DNA of 64,000 nucleotides from Nocardia brasiliensis NBRC 14402. GTDB taxonomy: Bacteria; Actinomycetota; Actinomycetes; Mycobacteriales; Mycobacteriaceae. The notes under the pieces were generated by a model. It was not told the origin of the DNA. It made no database searches and saw nothing but the letters and a program-made list of their open reading frames with translations. Position numbers and translations under genes: made by a program. The stretch covers positions 44,939-108,938 of the forward strand of contig NZ_BAFT02000026.1 of assembly GCF_000308475.2 (NCBI RefSeq). The letters are read 5' to 3'. Below, one piece after another: positions 25,222 through 33,894 of the stretch (position 1 is the first letter of the stretch; each line of letters opens with the position of its first letter).

Positions 25222-26271
25222 TCAGACTTTCAGAGAAGAGATGGTGGTGGACAGGAACCCTCCGACGACCCCGGAGGCGGCGGGTACCATCAACAACCTC
25301 GAGCCAGCGGGAATCTCGCCTCGGCTCAAGTAGTCGTGCAGCACGATGAAATGTGAAGTAGTAGAGGTGTTTCCGTACTTGGAGAGGACGTTGAGGTCCG
25401 TCGGCATCGGGGCGCCGAACTCACGCTCGGCTATCGCGTTCATGAAAGGAACCGCAGCGGCACCGAATTGGTGATGGATGAGGAAGTCGAACTTCTCCGC
25501 TGCGAAGGTGGTGCGCTGAGCCGAGTAGTAGGCGCGTTGTGTATCGGTCCACAGCAGGAACCGTGCCTCGTTGTGCATCTGCCGGTTGTCGGTGTAGAGG
25601 GCGATACCCTGGGACTTGTCACTGGGCATGCCGAGGCACAGGTGGGAGAACTGCGCGGCGGTTGCCAGTTCGATGTATTCGATGCGATCCCCGTCATCGA
25701 CCGCGCGGTCCAGAACGACCGCGGCCCCGGAGTCGCCGACCGTCAAAGAAGCGAATTGGAGATCGTATTGCTCGGAGATCTCTTCGACGGCGGTGTCGGA
25801 GATCGGAGTGATCGCTTCGCCGCTGACGACCATCCCATTGCGAACGAGCCCGGCACGGATCATTCGGTCCAGAATGTACGTACCGGTCATCATCCCCGCG
25901 CAGGCATTGGACACGTCGAAGGTGGTCGCCGTGGTGGCACCGATGCTCTCGGCGATCGTCGAGGCCAGAGAAGGCTGCATGTACATTCGGGTGGCGTGTC
26001 TGCTGCGCGTGATCGAGGTCGAGATCACTACGTCCAGCTCGTCGGCGGCATACCGCGATCGGGACAAGCAATCGTCGGCAGCCTTGACCGCGAGGGCACA
26101 GGAATCCTCGTAGGAGTCCGGACTCGTGTCGTGCACCCGACGCTCCGCGATGCCCGTGACCTTTTCGAGGTCGAACGCCGGCGGCGTCTTCAGCCGGGAG
26201 AGCAGTTCTGTCGTCGTGACGCGCTTGTCGGGCAGGTAAGCGCCGAGCGATTCGAATCGAGAATGGGGCAC
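25222..26271 (-). CDS. nltA: OleA-type 3-ketoacyl synthase (head-to-head condensation), NltA-like
   Basis: A 349-residue KAS-III-fold protein with nucleophile Cys in DVSNACAGMMTG, His in IHHQFG and Asn in YGNTSTTSH. It would join two acyl-CoAs to a 2-alkyl-3-keto acid. At the OleA glutamate position it has Gln (MYMQPSLAS), complementary to the partner at 24303. It is the first gene of a seven-gene operon ending with the MMPL transporter, and two copies of the 18-bp element lie upstream. Confidence 0.83.
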   Translation of the reverse strand: MPHSRFESLGAYLPDKRVTTTELLSRLKTPPAFDLEKVTGIAERRVHDTSPDSYEDSCALAVKAADDCLSRSRYAADELDVVISTSITRSRHATRMYMQPSLASTIAESIGATTATTFDVSNACAGMMTGTYILDRMIRAGLVRNGMVVSGEAITPISDTAVEEISEQYDLQFASLTVGDSGAAVVLDRAVDDGDRIEYIELATAAQFSHLCLGMPSDKSQGIALYTDNRQMHNEARFLLWTDTQRAYYSAQRTTFAAEKFDFLIHHQFGAAAVPFMNAIAEREFGAPMPTDLNVLSKYGNTSTTSHFIVLHDYLSRGEIPAGSRLLMVPAASGVVGGFLSTTISSLKV

Positions 26272-26347
26272 GGGTGCTCCTTGAAGTTCGAGAGGTATGT
26301 GGCGGGCTGGTGCCTCAGTCCGAGCCGTCTGGGGCTAGGCGTGACAG

Positions 26348-26365
26348 TGACATGATTATGCAACA
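26348..26365. promoter_or_regulatory. 18-bp element, copy 4 (nltA promoter)
   Basis: TGACATGATTATGCAACA lies 77 bp upstream of the nltA start. Its right half ATTATGCAACA matches the WhiB-promoter copies. Confidence 0.6.
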
Positions 26366-26541
26366 TACTGTCCCAAATTCACCACGGTCAAGCTGATTGC
26401 GCTTCGATGTGATCCGAGCTACTCGACAGTCTCGGGGGTGAGATGCTTGGCGAAGCAGCCGCCTTGACCTGCTAATTTATTCCCTATGTCGCCCGCCGCT
26501 GCGAAAATGATCCCAGGCGTGCGCTGTCGCTTCGAGACTGT

Positions 26542-26559
26542 TGATGCAGTTATGAAACA
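26542..26559. promoter_or_regulatory. 18-bp element, copy 5
   Basis: TGATGCAGTTATGAAACA lies 271 bp upstream of nltA, just past the 3' end of the PAS-ANTAR gene. The 320-bp gap has no other gene. Confidence 0.45.
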
Positions 26560-26593
26560 TAAATTACTGCTACCGTGGCTGCGTCACGCAGGG

Positions 26594-27214
26594 TCATCGG
26601 AGGTCGCGCGTCGTGAGCAGCAGGTGGTCGAAGCGAGTGCGGGTAGTCGGCGCGGCCCCACCGAAGCGGGCCAATGAGGCGACGAGCTCTTCGGCCAGGA
26701 TGCGCAGTTTGGTGTTGGTCTCCTGGGAGCGCCAGATCAGCACCCGAAAAGCGTGCTCGGCGGAGAGCCCGTAGACGAGCATGAGTGCACCCTTGGCTTG
26801 TTCGATCGCCTGTCGGCCGGCGACCAGACGTGGCAGGGTTTTGTCGAGGGTCTCTCTGCGGGTCTCTTCGAGAGTTCTCGTGACATCTATGTAGTAGCCG
26901 GCGGTGCCGACGGCGGTGCCGTTGTCGTCGTCCCATCGCTCGCCGACGACGAGGACATGGTGTACATCGCCGGCGGTGTCGATGATCCGGTGCACGCGAC
27001 TCAGCGCCCGACCGGTTTCGAGCATCGCCGCCAAGGTGTCGGCGACCGCGGTGTGGTCGTCGGGATGGTTGTGCGTCAGCAAAAGTTCGGTGGGCGGCGC
27101 CATCGTTTCGGCTGGGTATCCGTAAAGTGCGGCTACCTCGCGCGACCATTCCCATCGTTGCTCGCGCAGCCGGAATCGGAACCTGCCTGTCGGGGCCATC
27201 GAACGATTCCACAT
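26594..27214 (-). CDS. PAS-ANTAR regulatory protein
   Basis: A 206-residue protein: PAS domain about 10-115 (WEWSREVAALYGYPAETM, VHRIIDTAGDVHHVLVVGER) and C-terminal ANTAR RNA-binding helices about 135-190 (GRQAIEQAKGALMLVYGLS, AFRVLIWRSQETNTKL). ANTAR domains bind twin hairpins in nascent RNA and prevent termination. ATG 27214 has GGAGG 6 nt upstream. The signal sensed by the PAS domain is unknown. Its own leader holds a 17-bp perfect hairpin and a further stem. Confidence 0.85.
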   Translation of the reverse strand: MWNRSMAPTGRFRFRLREQRWEWSREVAALYGYPAETMAPPTELLLTHNHPDDHTAVADTLAAMLETGRALSRVHRIIDTAGDVHHVLVVGERWDDDNGTAVGTAGYYIDVTRTLEETRRETLDKTLPRLVAGRQAIEQAKGALMLVYGLSAEHAFRVLIWRSQETNTKLRILAEELVASLARFGGAAPTTRTRFDHLLLTTRDLR

Positions 27215-27264
27215 GGAACACCTCCGCGTGGTCGTCGGTTTCGGTGACTCGCCTGCTGGTCGAA

Positions 27265-27309
27265 ATGTGCGGGAGTGCACCATGCGGTGGGGGGTGCACT
27301 CCCGCACAT
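27265..27309 (-). promoter_or_regulatory. Long perfect hairpin in the PAS-ANTAR leader
   Basis: A 17-bp perfect inverted repeat (27265-27281 against 27293-27309, arm ATGTGCGGGAGTGCACC) with an 11-nt loop lies 51 bp upstream of the start codon. It could be an attenuator or an operator. Confidence 0.6.
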
Positions 27310-27425
27310 CGTCGACCGTCGCGCTATCTCAGATGCGGGAGCCAGGCGGAGAGGTAGGGCACCTGGCGGCGGGTCGATGGGGAGGTCGGCCCTGTCCGGC
27401 AACTGTGCTGCGACGGTCGCTGCGC

Positions 27426-27462
27426 CGATCCCCGGGTGATGGGAGCTGTCGCCCGGGGATCG
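27426..27462 (-). terminator. Hairpin between LCP and PAS-ANTAR genes
   Basis: CGATCCCCGGG (27426-27436) and CCCGGGGATCG (27452-27462) are an 11-bp stem, downstream of the LCP stop and upstream of the PAS-ANTAR gene. The 488-bp gap contains no convincing gene. Confidence 0.5.
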
Positions 27463-27702
27463 GGCATGCCTTGGAGCATGAGTGTCATTGCGATCGAGCG
27501 GGTCTCGCGCAGTGTGCGAGATGTTCCGACAACGAAATCTAGTGTTGCGAAATTGGGTCGCACTGTCAAGTCGGATGCTGGGGGTACAACCATGATGATG
27601 CGTTCTCCCGCATGGAATCTGCGCGGTACGGCGTAGGGGGCGTGTTTTCTTCGTGGTGCAATGTGAATCACAATCGACCCGGTGTGCTCGGCTTCTCGGG
27701 TT

Positions 27703-29319
27703 TCAATGCACGCACGGAATCGTCGCACTGCCCAGTTGTGTGCCGAAGGCGTCGCCTATGTCGGGGGCCCGGGCGGTCGGCCCAGGGTCGGCTCGGGGCC
27801 GCAGGCCGGTGGGCATCTCGAAGTCGTCGTCCAGCACGATCTCGACATGGCCTGCTCCGACGTGATCGGCCTCGGTTACCGGTAATTCGCCCAGCAGCTC
27901 GGCCAGCTGACGGGCATCCGACGAATTGCCGGGGGGATGGAGGACCCCTGATCTGTGGCCCACTCCGTTGCTGGTCGTGCCGACCTTGTAACCGTGTGCA
28001 GAGAGTGCCGCGGCCAGTGCTGCGGCTGCTCCTTGCGTCTGTCCGGCGTTGATCACGTCGACGGTGCTCGTCGGCTTCGGTTCCGACGTCTCGATCTCAC
28101 CGAATGCTTCGCGAACATCCCGGCGGATCTCGGCCGCATCCACGATGTTGACGTCCTGGCCGTCGATGACGTCGTATCGCAGGATCGGGAGGGTGCGGAA
28201 CTCCACTGTTTCTGCCTTGTCGCTGAGCGCGGTCAGGAACTCGGTCACGTCCCAGCCGTGGGACAGCACGATATTGCGGTGGGCTACCTGCATAAGTGCC
28301 GATAGCTTTGCGATATCGGTGAAGGTTCCTGTGCGGCGCAGGTCCAGGGCGACAGAAGTGAGAAAGGCCTGTTGTCGATGCGTGCGGTCCAGATCCCCGT
28401 TCGGCAGGCCGTGCCGCTGCCGGACGAAAGCCAGGGATTGGGCGGCGTCGAGCCGTTGCCTGCCTGCGGGAAAATCGGCACCCGAGAACGCGGTGTCGTG
28501 TGCTGGACTGCGTAAGCAGACCTCGACGCCGCCTAATGCCTTTGCCAGGTCGTAGAAGCCGGCGAGGGTCACTTCGGCGAATCGATCGATCGGCACTCCG
28601 GTCAGGTCGCGGACGGTTCTGACGATGGATGCTCGTCCGGCCTCGCGACCGGCGCGCTCGAGCCTGCGTTCATCGTGCTCGCCCTCGGCTCGCATCCGTG
28701 CTTGGACGGCTGCCTTTTTCAGCCCGTATGCTTCCTTGATCTTCGCCTTCCGATAACCCGGAATGTCATGAACCGGGACGAAGTCATCGCGCGGAATGGA
28801 GAAGGCGGTGATCTTCTTCAGATCGGCGGGTAGGTGAATCAAGATCAGTGTGTTGGCGTTGTACCCCCCGTTGTCGCCGTCGCCCGCATGTAGGGGAGCC
28901 AGGATCTCCGGGGCCAGATCGGAGCCGTCCTGATCCTTGCGGGTATCCAGGCCGATGAGGAGGATGTTCGTGGCACCGTCGAACGAGCGAGGTGCGTCCG
29001 CGGTGATGGCCGCCGACCGCGCGAAGCCGTTGGCGAACCGATGGGCGATCGTCCAGCCGATTCCGGTCGCCGTGAACACGGTCGCTGCCAACACCGCCGC
29101 TATCGCTTTCGAGGTGAGACGGATCTTGCGCGCTCGCTCGGCGCGTTGACGGATCAGCCGTGCGCGACGCGCTCGCGCGCGAGGTCCGGCCATGGGGCTC
29201 ACGTCGGCCGCAGGGCCGGCGGAGCGCGGTGACCGGCGTGTCGATCGAGAGCCGGGCACTCGCGCGTTCGTGCTGTCGGATATGGCATCACAGTGCTTGC
29301 GGGGCCTCGTTGGCCGCAT
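27703..29319 (-). CDS. LytR-CpsA-Psr (LCP) family ligase with LytR_C domain
   Basis: A 538-residue protein: long basic N-terminus, one membrane helix (about 72-92), LCP domain about 115-290 (NILLIGLDTR, NANTLILIHLPADL, FSIPRDDFVPVHD, with Asp and Arg that bind the pyrophosphate lipid), and a C-terminal LytR_C domain (STVDVINAGQTQGAAAALAA). LCP proteins attach arabinogalactan or similar polymers to peptidoglycan. ATG 29319 is chosen for AAGGAGG about 10 nt upstream; the frame is open to 29520. Confidence 0.87.
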   Translation of the reverse strand: MRPTRPRKHCDAISDSTNARVPGSRSTRRSPRSAGPAADVSPMAGPRARARRARLIRQRAERARKIRLTSKAIAAVLAATVFTATGIGWTIAHRFANGFARSAAITADAPRSFDGATNILLIGLDTRKDQDGSDLAPEILAPLHAGDGDNGGYNANTLILIHLPADLKKITAFSIPRDDFVPVHDIPGYRKAKIKEAYGLKKAAVQARMRAEGEHDERRLERAGREAGRASIVRTVRDLTGVPIDRFAEVTLAGFYDLAKALGGVEVCLRSPAHDTAFSGADFPAGRQRLDAAQSLAFVRQRHGLPNGDLDRTHRQQAFLTSVALDLRRTGTFTDIAKLSALMQVAHRNIVLSHGWDVTEFLTALSDKAETVEFRTLPILRYDVIDGQDVNIVDAAEIRRDVREAFGEIETSEPKPTSTVDVINAGQTQGAAAALAAALSAHGYKVGTTSNGVGHRSGVLHPPGNSSDARQLAELLGELPVTEADHVGAGHVEIVLDDDFEMPTGLRPRADPGPTARAPDIGDAFGTQLGSATIPCVH

Positions 29320-29504
29320 TGTCCAGGGGCCTCCTTCGTCGTGGCCGAATACGTCCAGAGCGACGCGCGTGTCACGACAGACGGGTCGTGGTGAGGTCCG
29401 AGGGACGGCACGACGTGCGAAAGGCTCGGCACCCCAGTCGGTTTCGAACGGGATGCATTCCCGTAGGGATTTCGGAACGTATTCGGCCAACAAGCTAGCA
29501 AGAT

Positions 29505-29522
29505 CGTTGCGATGATGCAACG
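29505..29522. promoter_or_regulatory. 18-bp element, copy 6 (LCP upstream region)
   Basis: CGTTGCGATGATGCAACG is a perfect 6-bp-arm dyad with N6 spacer, 186 bp upstream of the LCP start. Confidence 0.5.
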
Positions 29523-29630
29523 AAGTGTTTCCCTATAGGTTTAGGGGTGGCGCAGATGGCGGCGGGGTTGGTGCTGTTCGACACGCGTGGACGTCGGCTT
29601 CTCCGAACTTGCAAGTTGCCTGAGTTGACA

Positions 29631-29654
29631 TACTGTTCGTAATTTGAAACAGTA
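29631..29654. promoter_or_regulatory. 18-bp element, copy 7, inside a longer dyad (TetR promoter)
   Basis: TACTGTT (29631-29637) and AACAGTA (29648-29654) flank the 18-mer TGTTCGTAATTTGAAACA (29634-29651), 93 bp upstream of the first TetR start. Likely autoregulation. Confidence 0.6.
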
Positions 29655-29743
29655 CGTGTCAATATTGCAACCTGCGCTGTAGCGAAGGTGTCGGCGACAG
29701 CTCGGCCGCGGAAACGCCGGCCGGATGATTGAGGGGTGAGCGG

Positions 29744-30481
29744 ATGCAAAATCGGATCTCCATCACGCGCGACGAGTTGGCTGCCCGCGGAGTGGATCTG
29801 GCATTGGAGACAGGCGCCAACCGGGTCGCCGTCTACGACCTTCTGGCGCGATTCCGTATTTCGCGGGAGGTCTTCTACTTCCATTTCAAGAGTATGGACG
29901 AGTTGTACGACTTCGCCGTCGACGCCAGTCGCGACGAAGTGGCAGGATTGATCGAGCGTCGGGAAAGTCTTCGCGGGCCCGCCGCCGCCGCGCTCGTCGA
30001 CATCTGGTTGGCAGTGCTGTTCGGCACCGATAGGCATCGTTTGATTGTGTTAGGCGAACCGGAAACGGAAATTCCGTCGGCGCAAAATGTGTACGGACAG
30101 TTACTGGTCACCTCGCATCGTCTGCTGCTTCGGGCGATTCGCGAAGGAGACCTGCGATGTGCGGAAGATGCCTATAACGCCGCAGTGCTCATGACCCGGA
30201 TAATGCTGATGCCTTCGATCGTGACCGAGGGGAGGGGCGTCCCCTCGGCGGCGGCACTGGAGCGTGCGATCTCGATCACCGCCCACGATATCGGTATCCG
30301 AACGCGGCAACCATACCTACGCGAATATCTTGTGCGCCGTCTGTTGCTCTTACGTGGTGAGCGCTGGAGAATCGCCCATCTCGATCGCAGATCCGCTACG
30401 GCCACGGCGAGAGTGGCCGGCCCTTTCGGCGAGCGCATCCATGGCAAGGGCCTGACCGCGAAGACGCGGACGGATTGTTGA
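29744..30481 (+). CDS. TetR-like regulator, first of a duplicated pair
   Basis: A 245-residue protein with an N-terminal TetR helix-turn-helix (LAARGVDLALETG, VAVYDLLARFRISREVFYFH, FKSMDELYDF) and a helical ligand domain. About 60 percent of residues match the next gene by eye, including RESLRGPAAA and RLLLRAIREGDLRC; it has an extra tail of about 30 residues. ATG 29744 has GAGGGG upstream. The dyad in front makes it the best placed candidate to bind the recurrent 18-bp element. Confidence 0.75.
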   Translation: MQNRISITRDELAARGVDLALETGANRVAVYDLLARFRISREVFYFHFKSMDELYDFAVDASRDEVAGLIERRESLRGPAAAALVDIWLAVLFGTDRHRLIVLGEPETEIPSAQNVYGQLLVTSHRLLLRAIREGDLRCAEDAYNAAVLMTRIMLMPSIVTEGRGVPSAAALERAISITAHDIGIRTRQPYLREYLVRRLLLLRGERWRIAHLDRRSATATARVAGPFGERIHGKGLTAKTRTDC

Positions 30482-30492
30482 GGGGCGGGTCG

Positions 30493-31146
30493 ATGCAGAG
30501 CAGAATTTACATCACGCGCGAGGAGTTGGCTGCGCGTGGAGTCGGCTTGGCGTTGGAAGCGGGCGTCGGCCAAGTCGCGGTCCGTGACTTACTGGCGAGG
30601 TTTCATATTTCGCGAGAGGTCTTTCACTTCCACTTCAAGGATATGGATGATCTGTTTGACTTCGCTATTCTCTCCAGCTGCGACGATGTCGCCGACTTGA
30701 TTGAACGTAGAGAAAGCCTCCGAGGCCCTGCTGCGATTGTCTTGATCGATATCTGGCTGGCGGTGTTGTTCGGTACCGCTGCGCAAAAATTGATCGTATT
30801 CCGCGGTGATCCCGGGTCGGAGTTGCCGTCGGCGCGTCGCAATGTCTACGGGCAACTCATCGCCGCCTCGCATCGCTTGTTGCTGCGTGCGATCCGCGAA
30901 GGGGACCTGCGATGCGTTGCAGATGCCTACAGTGCCGCTGAGCTTGTGCAACGGATAGTCTTGAAGCCTGCGATCACCGTCCAGGGGAGGAGTCTCCCCT
31001 CGGCGCCGGCGCTGCGGCGAGCTATGTCGATCACCGCTCGCGATATCGGCATCGCCGCATGTCAGCCGTATTTGACGGAGTACCTCGCGCGCCGATTGAT
31101 GCTCGTGCACGGCGAGCGATGGAGGGTGGTGCAGCTCGATCGTTGA
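30493..31146 (+). CDS. TetR-like regulator, second of a duplicated pair
   Basis: A 217-residue paralogue of the preceding gene, starting 11 bp after its stop with the same leader (TTGAGGGG, then the ATG). The recognition region ISREVFHFHFKDMDDLFDF differs only slightly, so both may bind the same operator, possibly as a heterodimer. The ligand domain has diverged more. Confidence 0.75.
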   Translation: MQSRIYITREELAARGVGLALEAGVGQVAVRDLLARFHISREVFHFHFKDMDDLFDFAILSSCDDVADLIERRESLRGPAAIVLIDIWLAVLFGTAAQKLIVFRGDPGSELPSARRNVYGQLIAASHRLLLRAIREGDLRCVADAYSAAELVQRIVLKPAITVQGRSLPSAPALRRAMSITARDIGIAACQPYLTEYLARRLMLVHGERWRVVQLDR

Positions 31147-31358
31147 TCACCGCGGTAGCAGTCGATGTCCTGGACCGTTTCGTGCACGAAATCGAGGATT
31201 TGGATGGTCATCAAAAAACTCGACGATAAGCGAATGTATCGGGCCGGGTGATCGCACTCGACCTGGCAAGTTCTGTAAGCCACCGTGTCGCTCAGGTGGG
31301 CCGTTTCAGCTCTCGCGTGTCGTAAGGAACTATCTTGGTAATGTGCTACAAAGGCGGC

Positions 31359-32603
31359 ATGATGCGCCCTCGCTTCATTGCACCGCTCATCGCCGCCCTG
31401 GCGGTGAGTGCTGGTTTGGTCGGTTTGCCGTCCAGTGCCGCGCAGTCCGGATCGGTGCCGTACCCGGTAGATGACCCATTCTATACGCAACCGCCGTCGC
31501 TGGCGGATGCGGAAATGGGCGCGGTGGTCGACAGTCGTGAAGTAGCTCTGGATGGGTTCCTGGCCAAGCGAAACTACACTGCTTGGCAGCTGAAATATGT
31601 CAGCCAGGACACGCAGGGCAACCCCTGGACGGCGGTGGCCACCATTATCAAGCCGCAGGACGCCATCCGTGGCAGGCTGTTCACCTACATACCCTGGATC
31701 GACGCACTGGATTCCCGCTGCAATCCGTCCTATCAACTTCGCGCTGGACTGCCATACCAGAGCACCACCGGCATGATCACGGAACTCATGAATGTCGCGA
31801 ATCTGGTCGATCGCGGCCTCACGGTAATGATCCCGGATAATTTAGGTCCCTTCAACCAGTTCGCGGCGGGTTACGTGGAGGGCCGGAGTGTCCTCGATGG
31901 AATCCGAGCTGCCGAGAATTTCGGCCCCGCACAGCTTCCGGGTTCCGATACCCCCGTTGGAATATTCGGCTACTCGGGCGGAGCGCGCGGAGCGGAGTTC
32001 GCGGCGGAGCTGGCACCGGAGTATGCGCCCGAACTGAACTTGATCGGCACTGTCGCGGGTGGGTTGCCGGTGGATATGGCCAGTGCGGCTGCATTGATGA
32101 ACGGCGGACCGTTCGCGGGTATCAATCTGTCGTCTTCGTTCGGCATCGACCGCGCATATCCAGAACTGAACATCCCCGCGCTGTATGCGGATCCAGGTCT
32201 CGGCGCACGGTTGGGCGGGCTCTGCGCGGCAGAAGTTCTGGCCGGCCATGCTTTCACCTCGGTGCAGGACTATTCGGTGAATCGTGCCTGGCCGCTCGCG
32301 GAGCCGGGCGTCGCCCGCGTGCTCGAGACGTTGCGCGCAGGCAATTACGGTACGCCGACGACGCCGGTCTACCTCTTCATGGCGATCGATGACGAGATCG
32401 CCCCCATCCAAGATGCCGACGACCTGGTTTCCCGCTACTGCGGTAAAGGCGTGGATGTGACGTATGTGAGATACCCGGTGGTCGAGCATGTTGCCGCCGA
32501 GCTTGTCGGCCTCGATACCGCGATGCGTTGGTTGGATGATCGGTTCGCCGGCTTGCCCGCCGCCAATACCTGCGGTGCTCCCGGCCAGGCGCTCACCGGC
32601 TGA
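31359..32603 (+). CDS. Secretory lipase (LIP family)
   Basis: A 414-residue exported alpha/beta hydrolase with signal peptide (MMRPRFIAPLIAALAVSAGL, cleavage near SSAA). The family frame is visible: DDPFYTQPPSLADAE, TVMIPDNLGP, nucleophile Ser in GYSGG (FGYSGGARG), Asp in DDEIAP and His in VEHVAAE. LIP-type enzymes are secreted triacylglycerol lipases of actinomycetes and yeasts. It follows the TetR pair by about 210 bp, with no clear own 18-bp element. Confidence 0.87.
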   Translation: MMRPRFIAPLIAALAVSAGLVGLPSSAAQSGSVPYPVDDPFYTQPPSLADAEMGAVVDSREVALDGFLAKRNYTAWQLKYVSQDTQGNPWTAVATIIKPQDAIRGRLFTYIPWIDALDSRCNPSYQLRAGLPYQSTTGMITELMNVANLVDRGLTVMIPDNLGPFNQFAAGYVEGRSVLDGIRAAENFGPAQLPGSDTPVGIFGYSGGARGAEFAAELAPEYAPELNLIGTVAGGLPVDMASAAALMNGGPFAGINLSSSFGIDRAYPELNIPALYADPGLGARLGGLCAAEVLAGHAFTSVQDYSVNRAWPLAEPGVARVLETLRAGNYGTPTTPVYLFMAIDDEIAPIQDADDLVSRYCGKGVDVTYVRYPVVEHVAAELVGLDTAMRWLDDRFAGLPAANTCGAPGQALTG

Positions 32604-32690
32604 TCCGGCCGGGCGCGGGAATTGGGCGGCGGCGGTGTGTCGGCGCCGCCCGAACCTCTTACGCGTCCCGAGTCTGGAACACTATGATCC

Positions 32691-33101
32691 GTGAGCGAGC
32701 GCATGGAACGATTTCTCGAATGGCGTAACAGTGTTGCGGGCGGTGATAGTGAGCGAGCTATTGCAGCAAGGATGGGAATCGGCAACAACCGGGTCGGCAG
32801 GCACTTGCGCGAAAGCGACCCGCCCGTGGCCGAAACGGTCATCGATTTTGCCAGAGCTTATGGTGTCAACCCGGTAGACGGCCTGGTAGCGGCGGGTCTC
32901 ATCGATGAGGGCGAAGCGTTGCGCGCCGCGGCCAGTGCGCCGTTGCGGTCTGCTACACATCTGCAACTGCTCGAGGAGTTGGTTCGCCGCGAAAAGGAGC
33001 GATTGCGGTCCGACGCCGAGAACGACAGCAGCAGCGAATCGGGCGCCCAGCGCAGGCGTTGGCGGCGTGACACCAGTATCGCGGAAGGGTTGCTTACTTG
33101 A
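32691..33101 (+). CDS. Small helix-turn-helix protein paired with membrane protein
   Basis: A 136-residue protein. Residues 15-50 (ERAIAARMGIGNNRVGRHLR) form an XRE/Cro-like helix-turn-helix, followed by VAETVIDFARAYGVNPVDGLV and a charged C-terminal coil. GTG 32691 or ATG 32703 are possible starts. The stop overlaps the TTG start of the membrane gene (TTGA), so the two are coupled and probably work together. Confidence 0.68.
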   Translation: MSERMERFLEWRNSVAGGDSERAIAARMGIGNNRVGRHLRESDPPVAETVIDFARAYGVNPVDGLVAAGLIDEGEALRAAASAPLRSATHLQLLEELVRREKERLRSDAENDSSSESGAQRRRWRRDTSIAEGLLT

Positions 33102-33853
33102 GCGCAGTCGAGATCGGTTGTTTCGCCCTCGCGGCGACGATGGTGGTGCTGCGACTCACCAGGTGGCGCAGTGTCCCGCAATCCCGTCCGTTCACTGTCG
33201 CATTGACCTTGCTCGTACTCGGCGTCGCGCTCCGTCGCCCGGAGATGTTGGACAGCAGCTGGCTGGACTCTCAGACCGCCGCTGACATCCATCTCGCCAA
33301 CTTCACCGATCTGCTCGGCGACCTCCTGGTCGCCACTGCCGCCTGCTACATCGGAATCCTGGTCGCCCGTGCGTGGGGCCTGGATCATGTGGTGCCCTGG
33401 ATCGCGAGAGGGGTGGCCGGGGCCGTATTGCTCATGGTGGTTCTGTGGTCGATTTCGAATGCGCCGACCACTCCGGTCAAATTCGTCGGTAACCTCGGCG
33501 GGCCGGCAACAGCGTATTCGTACGTGGCCGCGACAACCGGGCTGCTCGCCCATCTCGCCATTGTGTTGACCATCGTCGTGGTACGAGTACCAGCCAAGAT
33601 GCGCGTAGCGCTGCTGGCGCTCGGCTCGGCCGCATTGCTCGGCGTCGTCAGCAATGCGCTGCGCATCGCGAGTCACCTCGCCCAAGGTGAAGTGGCGGCG
33701 GCGCGAGAGCGGGTGGATTGGCCGATTTCCCTCACCGTCATCGTGTTGTATTCAGTGGCGGGCCTCATCGGGTACCTCATGACCGCGCCCAAACGTGCGC
33801 GCCGCGGGGGGCACGATCGTCCGGGTCACGGTCCGGCGCCCGCGACGCCCTGA
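33098..33853 (+). CDS. Seven-helix membrane protein, copy A
   Basis: A 251-residue protein with about seven membrane helices and the conserved block RWRSVPQSRPFTVALTLL, then ADIHLANFTDLLGDLLVATA, also present in 36110-36892. It faintly resembles the MAB_1171c-type putative transporters that accompany XRE proteins in actinobacteria. It is coupled to the helix-turn-helix gene upstream. No transport motif is visible. Confidence 0.65.
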   Translation: MSAVEIGCFALAATMVVLRLTRWRSVPQSRPFTVALTLLVLGVALRRPEMLDSSWLDSQTAADIHLANFTDLLGDLLVATAACYIGILVARAWGLDHVVPWIARGVAGAVLLMVVLWSISNAPTTPVKFVGNLGGPATAYSYVAATTGLLAHLAIVLTIVVVRVPAKMRVALLALGSAALLGVVSNALRIASHLAQGEVAAARERVDWPISLTVIVLYSVAGLIGYLMTAPKRARRGGHDRPGHGPAPATP

Positions 33854-33894
33854 GTGGCTGCTGAGGCGCCTGTGCGGGGGAGTCGGGACGACGT

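Noticed and set aside
17977..26271. Complete novelty of the beta-lactone pathway
   Set aside because: nltABCD-type clusters are known in Nocardia; only the coupled extra genes seem worth reporting as new.
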